Assembly (NCBI GenBank): GCA_038237925.1
Contig: JBBRYF010000018.1
Coordinates: 1 to 40,757, forward strand
DNA: 40,757 nucleotides
Direction of reading: 5' to 3'
Origin: AC-32 sp038237925
GTDB taxonomy: Bacteria; Actinomycetota; Thermoleophilia; Gaiellales; Gaiellaceae
Shown: piece after piece, positions 1-7,197 of the stretch
How the letters are laid out: every line of letters begins with the position of its first letter
How positions within the stretch are numbered: position 1 is the stretch's first letter
Made by a program: the position numbers and the translations under genes
The notes under the pieces: model-generated
The model's input: only the letters and a program-made list of their open reading frames with translations
What the model was told of the DNA's origin: nothing
Databases searched by the model: none

Positions 1-1
1 G

Positions 2-208
2 ATCCGCGACGTCTTCGACGAAGTCTTCTCAACGAACCCGCAACTCCACGCCGAGATCCCGACCACGATCCGCGTTGGCGACTGGGTGATGATCCACTCG
101 ATAGTGGAGGACTGGGTTCGCCGCGACGGCACCAGCAGCCGGATGGAATGGGTCGAGCTGTACCACGTAGACCACGACAAGATCGACCGGATGCAGCTGT
201 TCAGCTGA
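2..208 (+). CDS. SnoaL-like / NTF2-fold protein, C-terminal fragment
   Basis: The frame is open from the window edge to a TGA at 206-208 and gives 68 residues with no start codon, so the gene begins outside the window. The fragment has the alternating strand pattern of the NTF2/SnoaL-like fold: a segment around VGDWVMIHSIVEDWV, then a polar turn, then MEWVELYHVDHDKIDRMQLF, which resembles the last two long strands of that fold. Members are small cyclases, isomerases or domains of unknown ligand. No catalytic residue can be assigned from this part. The family call is moderate and the function is unknown. Confidence 0.5.
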   Translation: MRDVFDEVFSTNPQLHAEIPTTIRVGDWVMIHSIVEDWVRRDGTSSRMEWVELYHVDHDKIDRMQLFS

Positions 209-415
209 GATCCGTTCGCGTCTCGGCAAGGTACTGGCGCCAGGCGCCGCTGATCCCGGTCAGAGCGCGAGCGTTCCGGGTGCGGAGTTTCCTTCCGATT
301 CGACGCACGATGGAGGTGGCGCGCGGCTGCGACCTCGAATGGGCGGGCGATCCGTCATGCGACCGCTTGAAGTGCCTGTCCGTCCCTGGCTCCGAAGCAG
401 TGGCAAGATCAGTTC

Positions 416-1573
416 GTGGCCGAGGCAATCGCTACGACGGAGCAGGTCGACGTCGTCGTCGTCGGTGCACGCGTCGCGGGCGCGACGGTGGCTGCACTGC
501 TGGGTGACGCGGGCGCGCAGGTGCTGCTCTTAGACCGCGCTTCCTTTCCGAGCACGACTCTTTCCACGCACTTCTTCCGCGGCGGGCAGGCGGTCTCGGT
601 TTTTCGTCGCCTTGCCGTGCTCGACCGCCTCCTCGCCCTGGGCGCGCCGCCGCTGCGGTGCGAGTACATGTACGTCGACGGTGCCGGGCCGGCGACTGTC
701 GGGCCGCCCCAAGATCCGGGCGATGTGGGCTATTCCCTCTCGGTCAGACGGGAGGCATTGGATGAGGTGCTCGTCCGCCGCGCGGCAGCGTGCCCGACTG
801 TGGAGCTGGCGGAGCGAACGCGGCTCGTCGATCTGCTGTGGTACGACGGCCGCGTCGTCGGGGGCGTCCTCGACGGACCACGCGGTCGCCGTGTCGTCGG
901 CGCGAGTGTGGTGGTCGGAGCGGACGGGCGGCGGTCGAGGGTCGCGAAGCTCGTCGGCGCCGACGACCGGGAGCGGCACGCAGGTGCGCGAACCCTCTAC
1001 TACCGCTACGTCCGGGAGTTCGCGTCGCCGGGCAAGGAGATCGGCGCCGAATTTTCGCTCCGAGGCGATGAGATCGCGTACGTCTTCCCGAGCGACGACG
1101 GCTTCGCGTGCGTCGCCGTCAGTAGCCCCAAGAGCCTGTTCTCAGAGTTTCGGGCTAACTCCTCGGCAATGCTCGACGCGCGGATCCGGAGGCATCCCCA
1201 GATCGCGGAACGGTATGAGGCGGGGCAGCGGGAAGCGACGGTGCTCGGGACGGCGCCGGAGGACAATTACGTCCGAATTCCCTGCGGCGAGGGATGGGCG
1301 CTCGTCGGAGACGCTGGCATGCACCAGGACCCCTGGAGCGGCCGTGGCATCGACATGGCTGCCGTGCACGGAGCAATGCTTGCGGACGAGCTGACACCGG
1401 TACTTCACGGAGACGCGGACCTGCCCGACGCCCTTGCGCGCTACCACGCGCGCCGCGACGAACACGGGCTCGACCCGTGGCGCGAGACCGTGACGCAAGC
1501 CGATGATCTCACGCAACTGACGGCGCCGGACGAGCCGGACGAGTCCGAGCCCGCGCCACCTGCACACCCATAG
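416..1573 (+). CDS. FAD-dependent monooxygenase-type oxidoreductase (PHBH fold)
   Basis: This 385-residue protein has an N-terminal FAD-binding Rossmann strand (residues 11-38) where the usual GxGxxG is GARVAG, a variant common in actinobacterial geranylgeranyl-reductase-like and halogenase-like flavoproteins. The second flavin motif, GDAGMHQDPWSGRGIDMA, is near residue 298. Length fits the class A flavin monooxygenase/FAD-dependent oxidoreductase group. It probably acts in the cytosol on a hydrophobic or aromatic substrate, but the substrate cannot be read from sequence. The GTG at 416 is preceded by CAAGAT with a 6-nt gap, matching the leaderless pattern of the window. The last ~20 residues are Pro/Glu/Asp rich and probably disordered. 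Confidence 0.8.
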   Translation: MAEAIATTEQVDVVVVGARVAGATVAALLGDAGAQVLLLDRASFPSTTLSTHFFRGGQAVSVFRRLAVLDRLLALGAPPLRCEYMYVDGAGPATVGPPQDPGDVGYSLSVRREALDEVLVRRAAACPTVELAERTRLVDLLWYDGRVVGGVLDGPRGRRVVGASVVVGADGRRSRVAKLVGADDRERHAGARTLYYRYVREFASPGKEIGAEFSLRGDEIAYVFPSDDGFACVAVSSPKSLFSEFRANSSAMLDARIRRHPQIAERYEAGQREATVLGTAPEDNYVRIPCGEGWALVGDAGMHQDPWSGRGIDMAAVHGAMLADELTPVLHGDADLPDALARYHARRDEHGLDPWRETVTQADDLTQLTAPDEPDESEPAPPAHP

Positions 1574-1712
1574 CGGCCGCCCCAAGATACTGATCGCTGC
1601 GGTGCGCCAGCGTGCTTACGCCTGATCGAGCATGAGTGGGCCCGACGAAGCCCGTCCAGCCCGAGGACGCGACTCATGCTCCGAGCGTAACGACGCGAGC
1701 GTCTGACGACGT

Positions 1713-1718
1713 TACCCT
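1713..1718 (+). promoter_or_regulatory. -10 element TACCCT of a leaderless gene
   Basis: TACCCT lies 7 nt before the GTG at 1726 with no purine-rich SD between. The same TACCCT precedes tRNA-Arg at 6385-6390, which supports reading it as a -10 element. Confidence 0.5.
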
Positions 1719-1725
1719 CGGCGGG

Positions 1726-2481
1726 GTGAGCGAGCGCCCTCCGGCTACCGAGCCGATTCGGATCGCGGAGCGACTGGCCCGATCGCTCGGCGAGCGCGGC
1801 GCCCGGGCGGTGGCGCTTGTCGGGAGCCAAGCTACGGGCCGCGCCACGGCCGAGTCGGACCTGGACCTGGCGGTCATCGGCGATGGCCCGCACTATCGGC
1901 TGGAGCTGCACGACGGAGTTCTTGTCTCACTCGGGTGGGCACCGGCGGAGGAGCAGCATCGAAGGCTCTACGACCCCGCCTACTTGGGGACGCATGTGCC
2001 GGGGTGGCAGCAGACGGTCCTTCTCCACGATCCCGACGGTGTCGCCGCGGCGATCAACCAGGAGGCGCTCGCTTGGCGGTGGGAACTCGTCGCCGATCGC
2101 TGCGATGAGTGGGTCGCTGAGAGCCTAACCGGACACGCCGAGGAGGTGCAGAAGCTCAGGACCAGCCTGCGCCGGGGCGAGTGGGCGACAGCGGCTGTTC
2201 AGCGATCAGTTCTCGCACTTCGCCTCGCGTCAATTCTCGCTATCCACCACCGCATCCTCTATCGCAGCGAAAACCGCCTCTGGAACCGCGTGGCCGGCGA
2301 GGTGGGTACGGCGTGGGCCGATGCGCAGGCCGCCGCGCTTGGGATCGGCGGCGAGAACCTTGAAGCGAGCTGCAGAGCCGCCCTTCGGCTCTTTGGCCTC
2401 GCCGTTGACGAGGTGCGTCCGCTTCTCGATGAGCGCCAGCTTGTTGTGGTCGAGCACGTGTTGCGGCAAGCGGAGTCGTGA
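1726..2481 (+). CDS. Nucleotidyltransferase-domain protein
   Basis: This 251-residue protein carries the DNA polymerase beta-type nucleotidyltransferase signature GSQATGRATAESDLDLAV from about residue 32 (GS, then the metal-binding DxD). This motif occurs in minimal nucleotidyltransferases, aminoglycoside nucleotidyltransferases and MNT antitoxins. The C-terminal two thirds are predicted helical, with an RSVLALRLASILAIHHRILY segment, and could be a HEPN-like or kanamycin-nucleotidyltransferase-like helical domain. The reading frame is open from a GTG at 1636, but 1726 was chosen because a -10 hexamer sits 7 nt upstream and the residues before it are low complexity. The substrate is unknown. 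Confidence 0.75.
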   Translation: MSERPPATEPIRIAERLARSLGERGARAVALVGSQATGRATAESDLDLAVIGDGPHYRLELHDGVLVSLGWAPAEEQHRRLYDPAYLGTHVPGWQQTVLLHDPDGVAAAINQEALAWRWELVADRCDEWVAESLTGHAEEVQKLRTSLRRGEWATAAVQRSVLALRLASILAIHHRILYRSENRLWNRVAGEVGTAWADAQAAALGIGGENLEASCRAALRLFGLAVDEVRPLLDERQLVVVEHVLRQAES

Positions 2482-2627
2482 GCAACCTGCCCTCACCCCG
2501 GTGGGTTCGGCAGGAGACCCGTCACAGACGCTCTCGCATCCAACAAACCTCAGCCGGGCAAGTGCCTATGCGCTACCCGGCGGGATCGCCTCAAGCCCTG
2601 GCGACCGACTTCCCCTGCGTTCTCCCG

Positions 2628-2656
2628 GTGACAGTTCAGTGACAGCCCGGTGACAG
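2628..2656 (+). repeat. Three GTGACAG direct repeats with exact 11-bp period
   Basis: GTGACAG occurs at 2628-2634, 2639-2645 and 2650-2656. The complementary reading is CTGTCAC, which resembles the enterobacterial PHO-box half-site in sequence and helical spacing. One helical turn between copies suggests a tandem DNA-binding site for a regulator or the recombinase. No gene start lies close by on either strand. Confidence 0.55.
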
Positions 2657-2735
2657 TACTTGCGGGGGCTGTGAGTTTTCGGGTCGTTTTTGCGCATTGG
2701 TCTTATGGGGGCGTGAAGCGGCGTGTGCCTATCAC

Positions 2736-2757
2736 GGTCCTGGGAGGACCTTTGTTT
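2736..2757 (+). terminator. Rho-independent terminator-like hairpin
   Basis: GGTCCT (2736-2741), loop GGG and AGGACC (2745-2750) form a perfect 6-bp stem followed by TTTGTTT. It reads in the plus direction. The nearest upstream plus-strand gene ends 255 nt away at 2481, so it may end that transcript or a separate non-coding RNA. Confidence 0.5.
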
Positions 2758-3027
2758 GGTGGATGCGACAGGTGAACACGCGCGGAGGTCGGGTCGGCGC
2801 CGATGGGAAGAGCAGCTCGCACCGCGCCGGTCCGCATCGGCTCGCGCCGCGCCTTCGAGGAGGGGCGAGACCGAACACCTTGTGATTGCAGGCACTCCAT
2901 TCGACTGGTGCATGTGCAGCAGGGCGTGCGGCAGCGGCCTGGCCTGACCCCAACGGCCGGCCAAAATGGCGTTTCTAGACGGATGCTCGCTGTCGTGATG
3001 TCTGCGCGGTTCGCCCGGGTGCTGTGC

Positions 3028-3056
3028 CTATTCCCGCGCGGGAGGGGCCTTTCTTT
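3028..3056 (+). terminator. Second, weaker terminator-like element
   Basis: GCC-TAT-TCCC-GCGC-GGGA-GG-GGC can fold as a bulged 7-bp stem followed by CTTTCTTT. Like the element at 2736 it is preceded by TGTGCC or GTGCC plus TAT and ends in a CCTTTNTTT tail, so the two may be diverged copies. Confidence 0.3.
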
Positions 3057-3413
3057 ATGAGGGGCCTCGTCGATGCAGGTTGGGTGTTCGGAAGTTGCCC
3101 CTGAAAGCGCATTGGATTGAGGAGTTGGTGAAGTCTGTGAGAGAGGCGGTGGGCCTTGCGCATCTGGTCGATGGGTGGGCTGTGAGCGCAGTGTCCGATC
3201 CTGCAGATTGCGGGTTCGGGGCCGTGGGCGTTTTAGGCGGCGTTTGCGGTGGCGCTTTCGCCGTCGTTTTCGGCAGCGCGCGCGATCGGCCGGAGCTATC
3301 CGCATCTCGGGATGGCATGCGCCGTTGGCCCGTGTCCGGGATCCCGACAAAGAGGGGCCACAGCACTGGTTGATTCGGATCGCAGCCGCGTTCTGCGCTC
3401 GCGCGCGGTGCGC

Positions 3414-4538
3414 GTGAGCGCCGAGCGCGTGTTCGAGCTGGCACGTCACCTGACCGAGCGCGACCGCGAGATCGCGCTCGCGCTGTACGAGCACCAGCTG
3501 CTCACGACCGACCAGCTGAGCCTGCTCTTCTTCAGCTCCAAACGCAGAGCGCAGAACCGGCTGCGCTTCCTCTATGACGAACGCGTCCTCGACCGCTTCT
3601 ACCCCTCACGCCCGTACGGGCTCGGCAAGCCGCAGGCGCACTGGCTCTTGGACGAGGCAGGGGCGATCCTCGTCGCCGCATCGCTGAACCTCGAGCGCAA
3701 ACAGCTCGGCTGGCAAAGGCGCGACGACTGGGCCTCGTATCCGCAGCTCCTCCACCGCCTCGAGGTGAACCACTTCGTAATCGACCTGATCGCGGCGACG
3801 CTCAAGGATGAGTCGCTGGGCGTGAGCGAGTGGTGGGGCAGCCGCCGCGCCGCCGCGCGGCTGAGCGATCGGGATCGTTACTCGCGACCGATCCCCGACA
3901 GCGGCTTCGTCCTCGAGACGGCGCGCGGGCCGATCGAGTGCTACCTGGAGTGGGACCGCGGCACCGAAACGCTCGCCCGCCTCGGCGAGAAGGTGAGGCT
4001 GTACCGCCACGCCGAGGTCCACTCGCCGGGCGAGCGCGGACCGGTGAACGTGCTCTTCGTCGTCCCCACCGAACGGCGGCTGCGCGCGCTCGCCGACGCT
4101 CTCGAAGCCGACGACGAACGCCGGCGCAAAGCACGCGAAGACTGGTTCACACCCACGTGGCCGTTCGCCGTGGCACTGCGGCCGGAGCTCGCGGCGGGCG
4201 GCCCGCTCGCTCCCGTCTGGCGTTCGCTCGCCGATCCAGTCCGCCGCGCCCGGCTCTCCGAACTGACGACGCGAACCGAGCTGGCGCCGATTGAGCTGTC
4301 GCGCTGTCTCGGCCGCCGCTGGCGCAAAGACCAGCCGGACTTCTGGCAGGCGCTCTCACCGCTCGGCGTCCCCACGGCCTCAGCGCCTGCCCCGGCCGCC
4401 GCAGCCGAATCCGAGCCGGAAGCGGTAGGTATCGAGTTGGCGCCGCCGACGCCGATCGAGCGGATGCGCGAGCAGCTCCTCGCCGAGGCGCGCCGCGACA
4501 TCGACGTCGCCTCCGGGCGTAGCGGAGGTGGGCAGTGA
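3414..4538 (+). CDS. Replication-relaxation family protein
   Basis: This 374-residue protein matches the replication-relaxation (Replic_Relax) family found on Gram-positive plasmids and integrative elements. The N-terminal ~70 residues form a winged helix (LTERDREIALALYEHQLLTT, then KRRAQNRLRFLYDERVLDRF), followed by a mixed domain with conserved ECYLEWDRGTE and KVRLYRH segments near residues 170-195. The C-terminal ~60 residues are Ala/Pro/Glu rich. Family members are thought to help replication or strand processing of the host element. GTG at 3414 was chosen because the wHTH starts just after it; GTG 3408 is equally possible, and the frame is open further up without family-like sequence. 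It overlaps the next gene by 4 bp. Confidence 0.75.
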   Translation: MSAERVFELARHLTERDREIALALYEHQLLTTDQLSLLFFSSKRRAQNRLRFLYDERVLDRFYPSRPYGLGKPQAHWLLDEAGAILVAASLNLERKQLGWQRRDDWASYPQLLHRLEVNHFVIDLIAATLKDESLGVSEWWGSRRAAARLSDRDRYSRPIPDSGFVLETARGPIECYLEWDRGTETLARLGEKVRLYRHAEVHSPGERGPVNVLFVVPTERRLRALADALEADDERRRKAREDWFTPTWPFAVALRPELAAGGPLAPVWRSLADPVRRARLSELTTRTELAPIELSRCLGRRWRKDQPDFWQALSPLGVPTASAPAPAAAAESEPEAVGIELAPPTPIERMREQLLAEARRDIDVASGRSGGGQ

Positions 4539-4846
4539 GCGAGCGTGGCCGCCGTAGCGCTTCTCGGCCGACGGCCCGCAGGGAGTCGGCCACGGGGGCA
4601 CCGGCGGGCCGAGGTGGCCGCGACGTCGGCACACACGGGCAGACGCTGGCGCTGGTGGGCAAGCGGCGGCCGCGGGTGCGGCTGTTGCCGCCCCAACTCG
4701 TGCCCGCAAGTGAAGAGCGGCAGCAGGCGGCGCTATCTGCGCTGCGCTTCCTGTACCGGGATTTCCTCGAGGGGGGCGGACTTGACTCCCTGCATGATCG
4801 ACGGTCTCATGCAGCGCCCAGCCAGCAGGAAAGGAAGGCCGCATGA
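4535..4846 (+). CDS. Small element protein of unknown function
   Basis: This 103-residue ORF starts at a GTG overlapping the previous stop (GTGA) and its stop overlaps the recombinase ATG (ATGA), which argues strongly that it is translated. The first 40 residues are Arg/Gly/Ser rich and basic. The middle (RVRLLPPQLVPASEERQQAA, then LSALRFLYRDFLE) looks like a short amphipathic helical unit. I do not recognise a domain. Position between a replication protein and a recombinase suggests an accessory such as a recombination directionality factor, but that is inference only. Confidence 0.6.
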   Translation: MSERGRRSASRPTARRESATGAPAGRGGRDVGTHGQTLALVGKRRPRVRLLPPQLVPASEERQQAALSALRFLYRDFLEGGGLDSLHDRRSHAAPSQQERKAA

Positions 4847-6342
4847 GGATCGCCACCTACACCCGGATTTCAACCGACGAGGAGCACCAGCCCTATTCGC
4901 TGGAGGCGCAGGCGCACCGCTTGGCCGCCTACGTGCAGAGCCAGGAGGGCTGGCGGTTGGTGCGCCGTTTCAGCGACCAGACGAGCGGCGCCACCTTGGA
5001 CCGGCCCGGATTGCAGCGCGCCTTGCGCGAAGCGCAGGCGAAGCGCTTCGATCTGTTGCTTGTCTACCGCGTCGACCGTCTGAGCCGCTCCGTGCGCGGC
5101 CTGGCGCAAGTGCTCGAGCAGCTCGACCAGGCAGGGGTGCTGTTTCGCAGCGCCAGCGAGCCGTTCGATACCTCGAGCTCGGCCGGGCGGATGATGGTGC
5201 AGATGCTCGGTGTCTTTGCCGAGTTCGAGCGGGCGACGATCGTCGAGCGCGTGATCGCCGGCATGGAACGCAAGGCCGCCCGCGGCGAGTGGACCGGCGG
5301 CTCGCTACCGTTCGGCTACCGCCTCGACTCAGAACGCCGCCACCTCGAACCCGACGCAATCGAGGCGCCACTCGTGCGCGAGATCTTCGAACGCTACGCG
5401 CAACGGCTGGAAGGGTCGGCCACGCTCGCGAACTGGCTCTCCGAGCGCGGCTACCGGACGAAGAACGACAAACCGTTCAACCCACAGGCGGTGCTGACGA
5501 TCCTGCGCAACCGCGCCTACCTGGGCGAGATCAACTTCCGCGCCGAAAGCTACCCCGCACCGCACGAACCGCTCATCGAAGCGGAGCTGTTCGCGCGCGC
5601 GCAGACCATCCTGCGCGAGCGAGGCGAGGATGCCTCGCTGCGGCGCTCGAACAGCTCCGACTACCTGCTCACCGGCCTGCTCAAGTGCGCGCGCTGTGGC
5701 AAGCGTTACATCGGCGCCTGCGCGCACGGAAACGGCGGTCGCTACCGCTACTACGTCTGCTTCTCACGCCAGCGCTACGGCAAGAAGACCTGCGAGGCCG
5801 ACTCACTCCCCGCTGACGAGCTCGAGCAGGCAGTGCTCGAGCAGCTCCAATCGCTGCTCGAACAAGAACCGCTCGTCCGCCAGGCAATCCAAGATGCCTT
5901 CGCCGAGCTCGACGCCGCGCGGCCGAAGCGAGAGGCCGAGCTGAAACGCGTCGAAGGGGAGCTGCGCAAACTGCACGAGACGCTCGACCGCTACTTCCAC
6001 GCCTTCGAGCGAAAAACGATGCCCGAGCAGGTCTGCGGCCGCCGGATCAGTGAGCTGACGCAGAAGCTCGGCCAGCTCGAAGCGCGGCGCGAAGAACTCT
6101 CACTGGACGACGAAGGCCCACAACCGCTCTCCGACGATGACCTCGCTGCCCTGCAGGCGCACGTACGGCAAGTAATCGAAACGGGCGACCCGCGTCAGCA
6201 GAAAGCACTCCTGCAAGCACTCGTCGACGAGATCAGGGTCGTCGGCCGCGCCGAGATCTACCCGTTCTTCTCCTTGCCCGCGGTTCGACCACCGTACGGG
6301 TCAGTGCCCCCGACAAGAATCGAACTTGTGCACGCGGTTTAG
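4843..6342 (+). CDS. Large serine recombinase (integrase)
   Basis: This 499-residue protein catalyses site-specific recombination of the element. The N-terminal resolvase domain (1-140) begins MRIATYTRIS, with R8 and nucleophile S10, and contains YRVDRLSRSVRG and the helix FAEFERATIVERV. A recombinase domain follows (about 150-260, GGSLPFGYRLD and RTKNDKPFNPQAV), then a zinc ribbon (CARC near 282, with Cys near 306 and 317), then a coiled coil (about 345-415). ATG 4843 overlaps the preceding stop. The last 13 residues (SVPPTRIELVHAV) are antisense tRNA-Arg sequence and the TAG stop lies in the tRNA anticodon arm, so the native tail is probably replaced by chromosomal sequence. Confidence 0.93.
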   Translation: MRIATYTRISTDEEHQPYSLEAQAHRLAAYVQSQEGWRLVRRFSDQTSGATLDRPGLQRALREAQAKRFDLLLVYRVDRLSRSVRGLAQVLEQLDQAGVLFRSASEPFDTSSSAGRMMVQMLGVFAEFERATIVERVIAGMERKAARGEWTGGSLPFGYRLDSERRHLEPDAIEAPLVREIFERYAQRLEGSATLANWLSERGYRTKNDKPFNPQAVLTILRNRAYLGEINFRAESYPAPHEPLIEAELFARAQTILRERGEDASLRRSNSSDYLLTGLLKCARCGKRYIGACAHGNGGRYRYYVCFSRQRYGKKTCEADSLPADELEQAVLEQLQSLLEQEPLVRQAIQDAFAELDAARPKREAELKRVEGELRKLHETLDRYFHAFERKTMPEQVCGRRISELTQKLGQLEARREELSLDDEGPQPLSDDDLAALQAHVRQVIETGDPRQQKALLQALVDEIRVVGRAEIYPFFSLPAVRPPYGSVPPTRIELVHAV

Positions 6343-6375
6343 GAAACCGCTGCTCTTCCACTGAGCTACGGGGGC
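6305..6375 (-). tRNA. tRNA-Arg(CCU)
   Basis: The minus strand folds as a complete tRNA: acceptor GCCCCCG/CGGGGGC, D arm GCTC..GAGC, anticodon arm GCGGT/ACCGC with loop TTCCTAA giving anticodon CCU, and T arm with GTTCGATTC. The discriminator base is A and CCA is not encoded. It reads AGG codons. A TACCCT hexamer lies 9 nt upstream at 6385-6390. The serine recombinase gene enters its 3' end from the opposite strand and overlaps 38 bp. Confidence 0.95.
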
Positions 6376-6384
6376 GCGCTCCAA

Positions 6385-6390
6385 AGGGTA
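6385..6390 (-). promoter_or_regulatory. -10 element TACCCT of tRNA-Arg
   Basis: On the minus strand TACCCT is followed by 9 nt and then the mature 5' G of the tRNA, a normal distance for a start site 2-3 nt before the processed end. Confidence 0.5.
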
Positions 6391-6420
6391 GCGCCGCCTT
6401 GCGGATGATTCACTCCGCGT

Positions 6421-7197
6421 ATGGCGCGCTGCGCAGTCGTCACGGGAGCGGGAAGCGGGATCGGTGCCGCGGTCGCCGTCACTCTCGCCGAACAAGGCTT
6501 CAGCGTCGTGCTCGTCGGGCGGCGCGAGGCGCCGCTCGAGGCGGTCCGGCAGGAGCTGAAGACGGATGCGCTCGTCGCGCCCGCCGACGTGGGTGACGAC
6601 AAGCAGGCGGCGGCCGCCTTGGCCGCTGCGGTCGAACGCTTCGGCGGGATCGACGTGCTCGTCAACAACGCCGGCCGCGGCGAGTCCGGGCCCATGGCGG
6701 ACGAGACGCTCGAGAGCTGGGAGGAGACCCTGCGCGTGAACCTGACCAGCGCGTTCCTGATGAGCAAGCACGCCCTGCCGCACCTGCTCGAGCGCCGCGG
6801 CTCCATCGTCAATGTGTCGTCGATCAACGGCCTCGTCGCCGGGCCCGGGTGGACGTCGTACTGCGTCTCGAAGGCGGCCCTGATCATGCTCACGCGCTGT
6901 CTCGCGGTCGACTACGGGCGCAAGGGCCTGCGCGCGAACGCCGTCTGCCCCGGCTGGGTGCGCACGCCGATGGGCGACGCGGACATGGATGCGGCCGCCG
7001 CACGCCACGGCGTCGACCGCGAAGCGGCGTACGAGCTCGCACACCGAGACCACCCTCTCGGGCGGCCCGCTGAGCCCGAGGAGGTGGCGGCAGTGGTGGG
7101 GTTCCTGGTCTCGCCCGGGGCGAGCTACGTCACCGGCACGACGATCGTCGTCGACGGCGGCACGACCGCGGTCGACCCGAGCGCCACGGCCCTCTAG
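6421..7197 (+). CDS. SDR family NAD(P)-dependent oxidoreductase
   Basis: This classical short-chain dehydrogenase/reductase has 258 residues, the usual length. TGAGSGIG at residues 8-15 binds the dinucleotide, NNAG is at 82-85, the catalytic Ser lies in NVSSING, and the YxxxK pair is Y147/K151 (YCVSK). The C-terminal GxxYVTGTTIVVDGG segment completes the fold. It oxidises an alcohol or reduces a carbonyl in the cytosol; the substrate cannot be predicted. The stop codon overlaps the stop of the convergent protease gene in a CTAG tetramer. Confidence 0.9.
   Translation: MARCAVVTGAGSGIGAAVAVTLAEQGFSVVLVGRREAPLEAVRQELKTDALVAPADVGDDKQAAAALAAAVERFGGIDVLVNNAGRGESGPMADETLESWEETLRVNLTSAFLMSKHALPHLLERRGSIVNVSSINGLVAGPGWTSYCVSKAALIMLTRCLAVDYGRKGLRANAVCPGWVRTPMGDADMDAAAARHGVDREAAYELAHRDHPLGRPAEPEEVAAVVGFLVSPGASYVTGTTIVVDGGTTAVDPSATAL

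Larger units (their letters stand above)
2482..3413. other. Gene-poor 932-bp region at the left of the integrated element
   Basis: No convincing coding sequence was found. Open frames on both strands here are Arg/Pro/Ser rich and unlike the neighbouring proteins. The region holds three GTGACAG direct repeats at 11-bp spacing, one good and one weaker rho-independent-type terminator, and AT-richer patches (around 2670-2705 and 3045-3065) unusual for this window. Its position just upstream of the replication-relaxation/recombinase operon suggests element control DNA (promoter, att site or origin); this is inference. Confidence 0.5.
3414..6312 (+). mobile_element. Small integrated element with serine recombinase, inserted at tRNA-Arg(CCU)
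   Basis: Three translationally coupled plus-strand genes (replication-relaxation protein, small ORF, large serine recombinase) run directly into the 3' end of a minus-strand tRNA-Arg. tRNA 3' ends are classic integration targets. The left boundary is not defined: I looked for a second copy of the tRNA 3' segment between 1 and 3413 and saw none. The element may extend to about 2482 or be a remnant. No transfer ATPase or relaxase is in the window, so mobility is uncertain. Confidence 0.6.

Noticed and set aside
201..428. Minus-strand frame of 75 codons between the first two genes
   Set aside because: A short segment (IVRRIGRKLRTRNARALTGI) looks protein-like, but there is no start context, it overlaps both flanking genes and no family is recognised; possibly a remnant.
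2703..3494. Minus-strand open frame of 263 codons across the element's left part
   Set aside because: The translation is Arg/Pro/Thr/Ser rich without any domain, and it overlaps the start of the replication-relaxation gene.
4545..5816. Second long plus-strand frame overlapping the recombinase
   Set aside because: It is the +1 shadow of the recombinase, dominated by Arg/Ala/Pro, with none of the recombinase motifs.
1..6304. A second att copy (duplicated tRNA-Arg 3' end) marking the left end of the element
   Set aside because: I scanned by eye for the T-arm and acceptor sequence and found no match, so no left att site is called.
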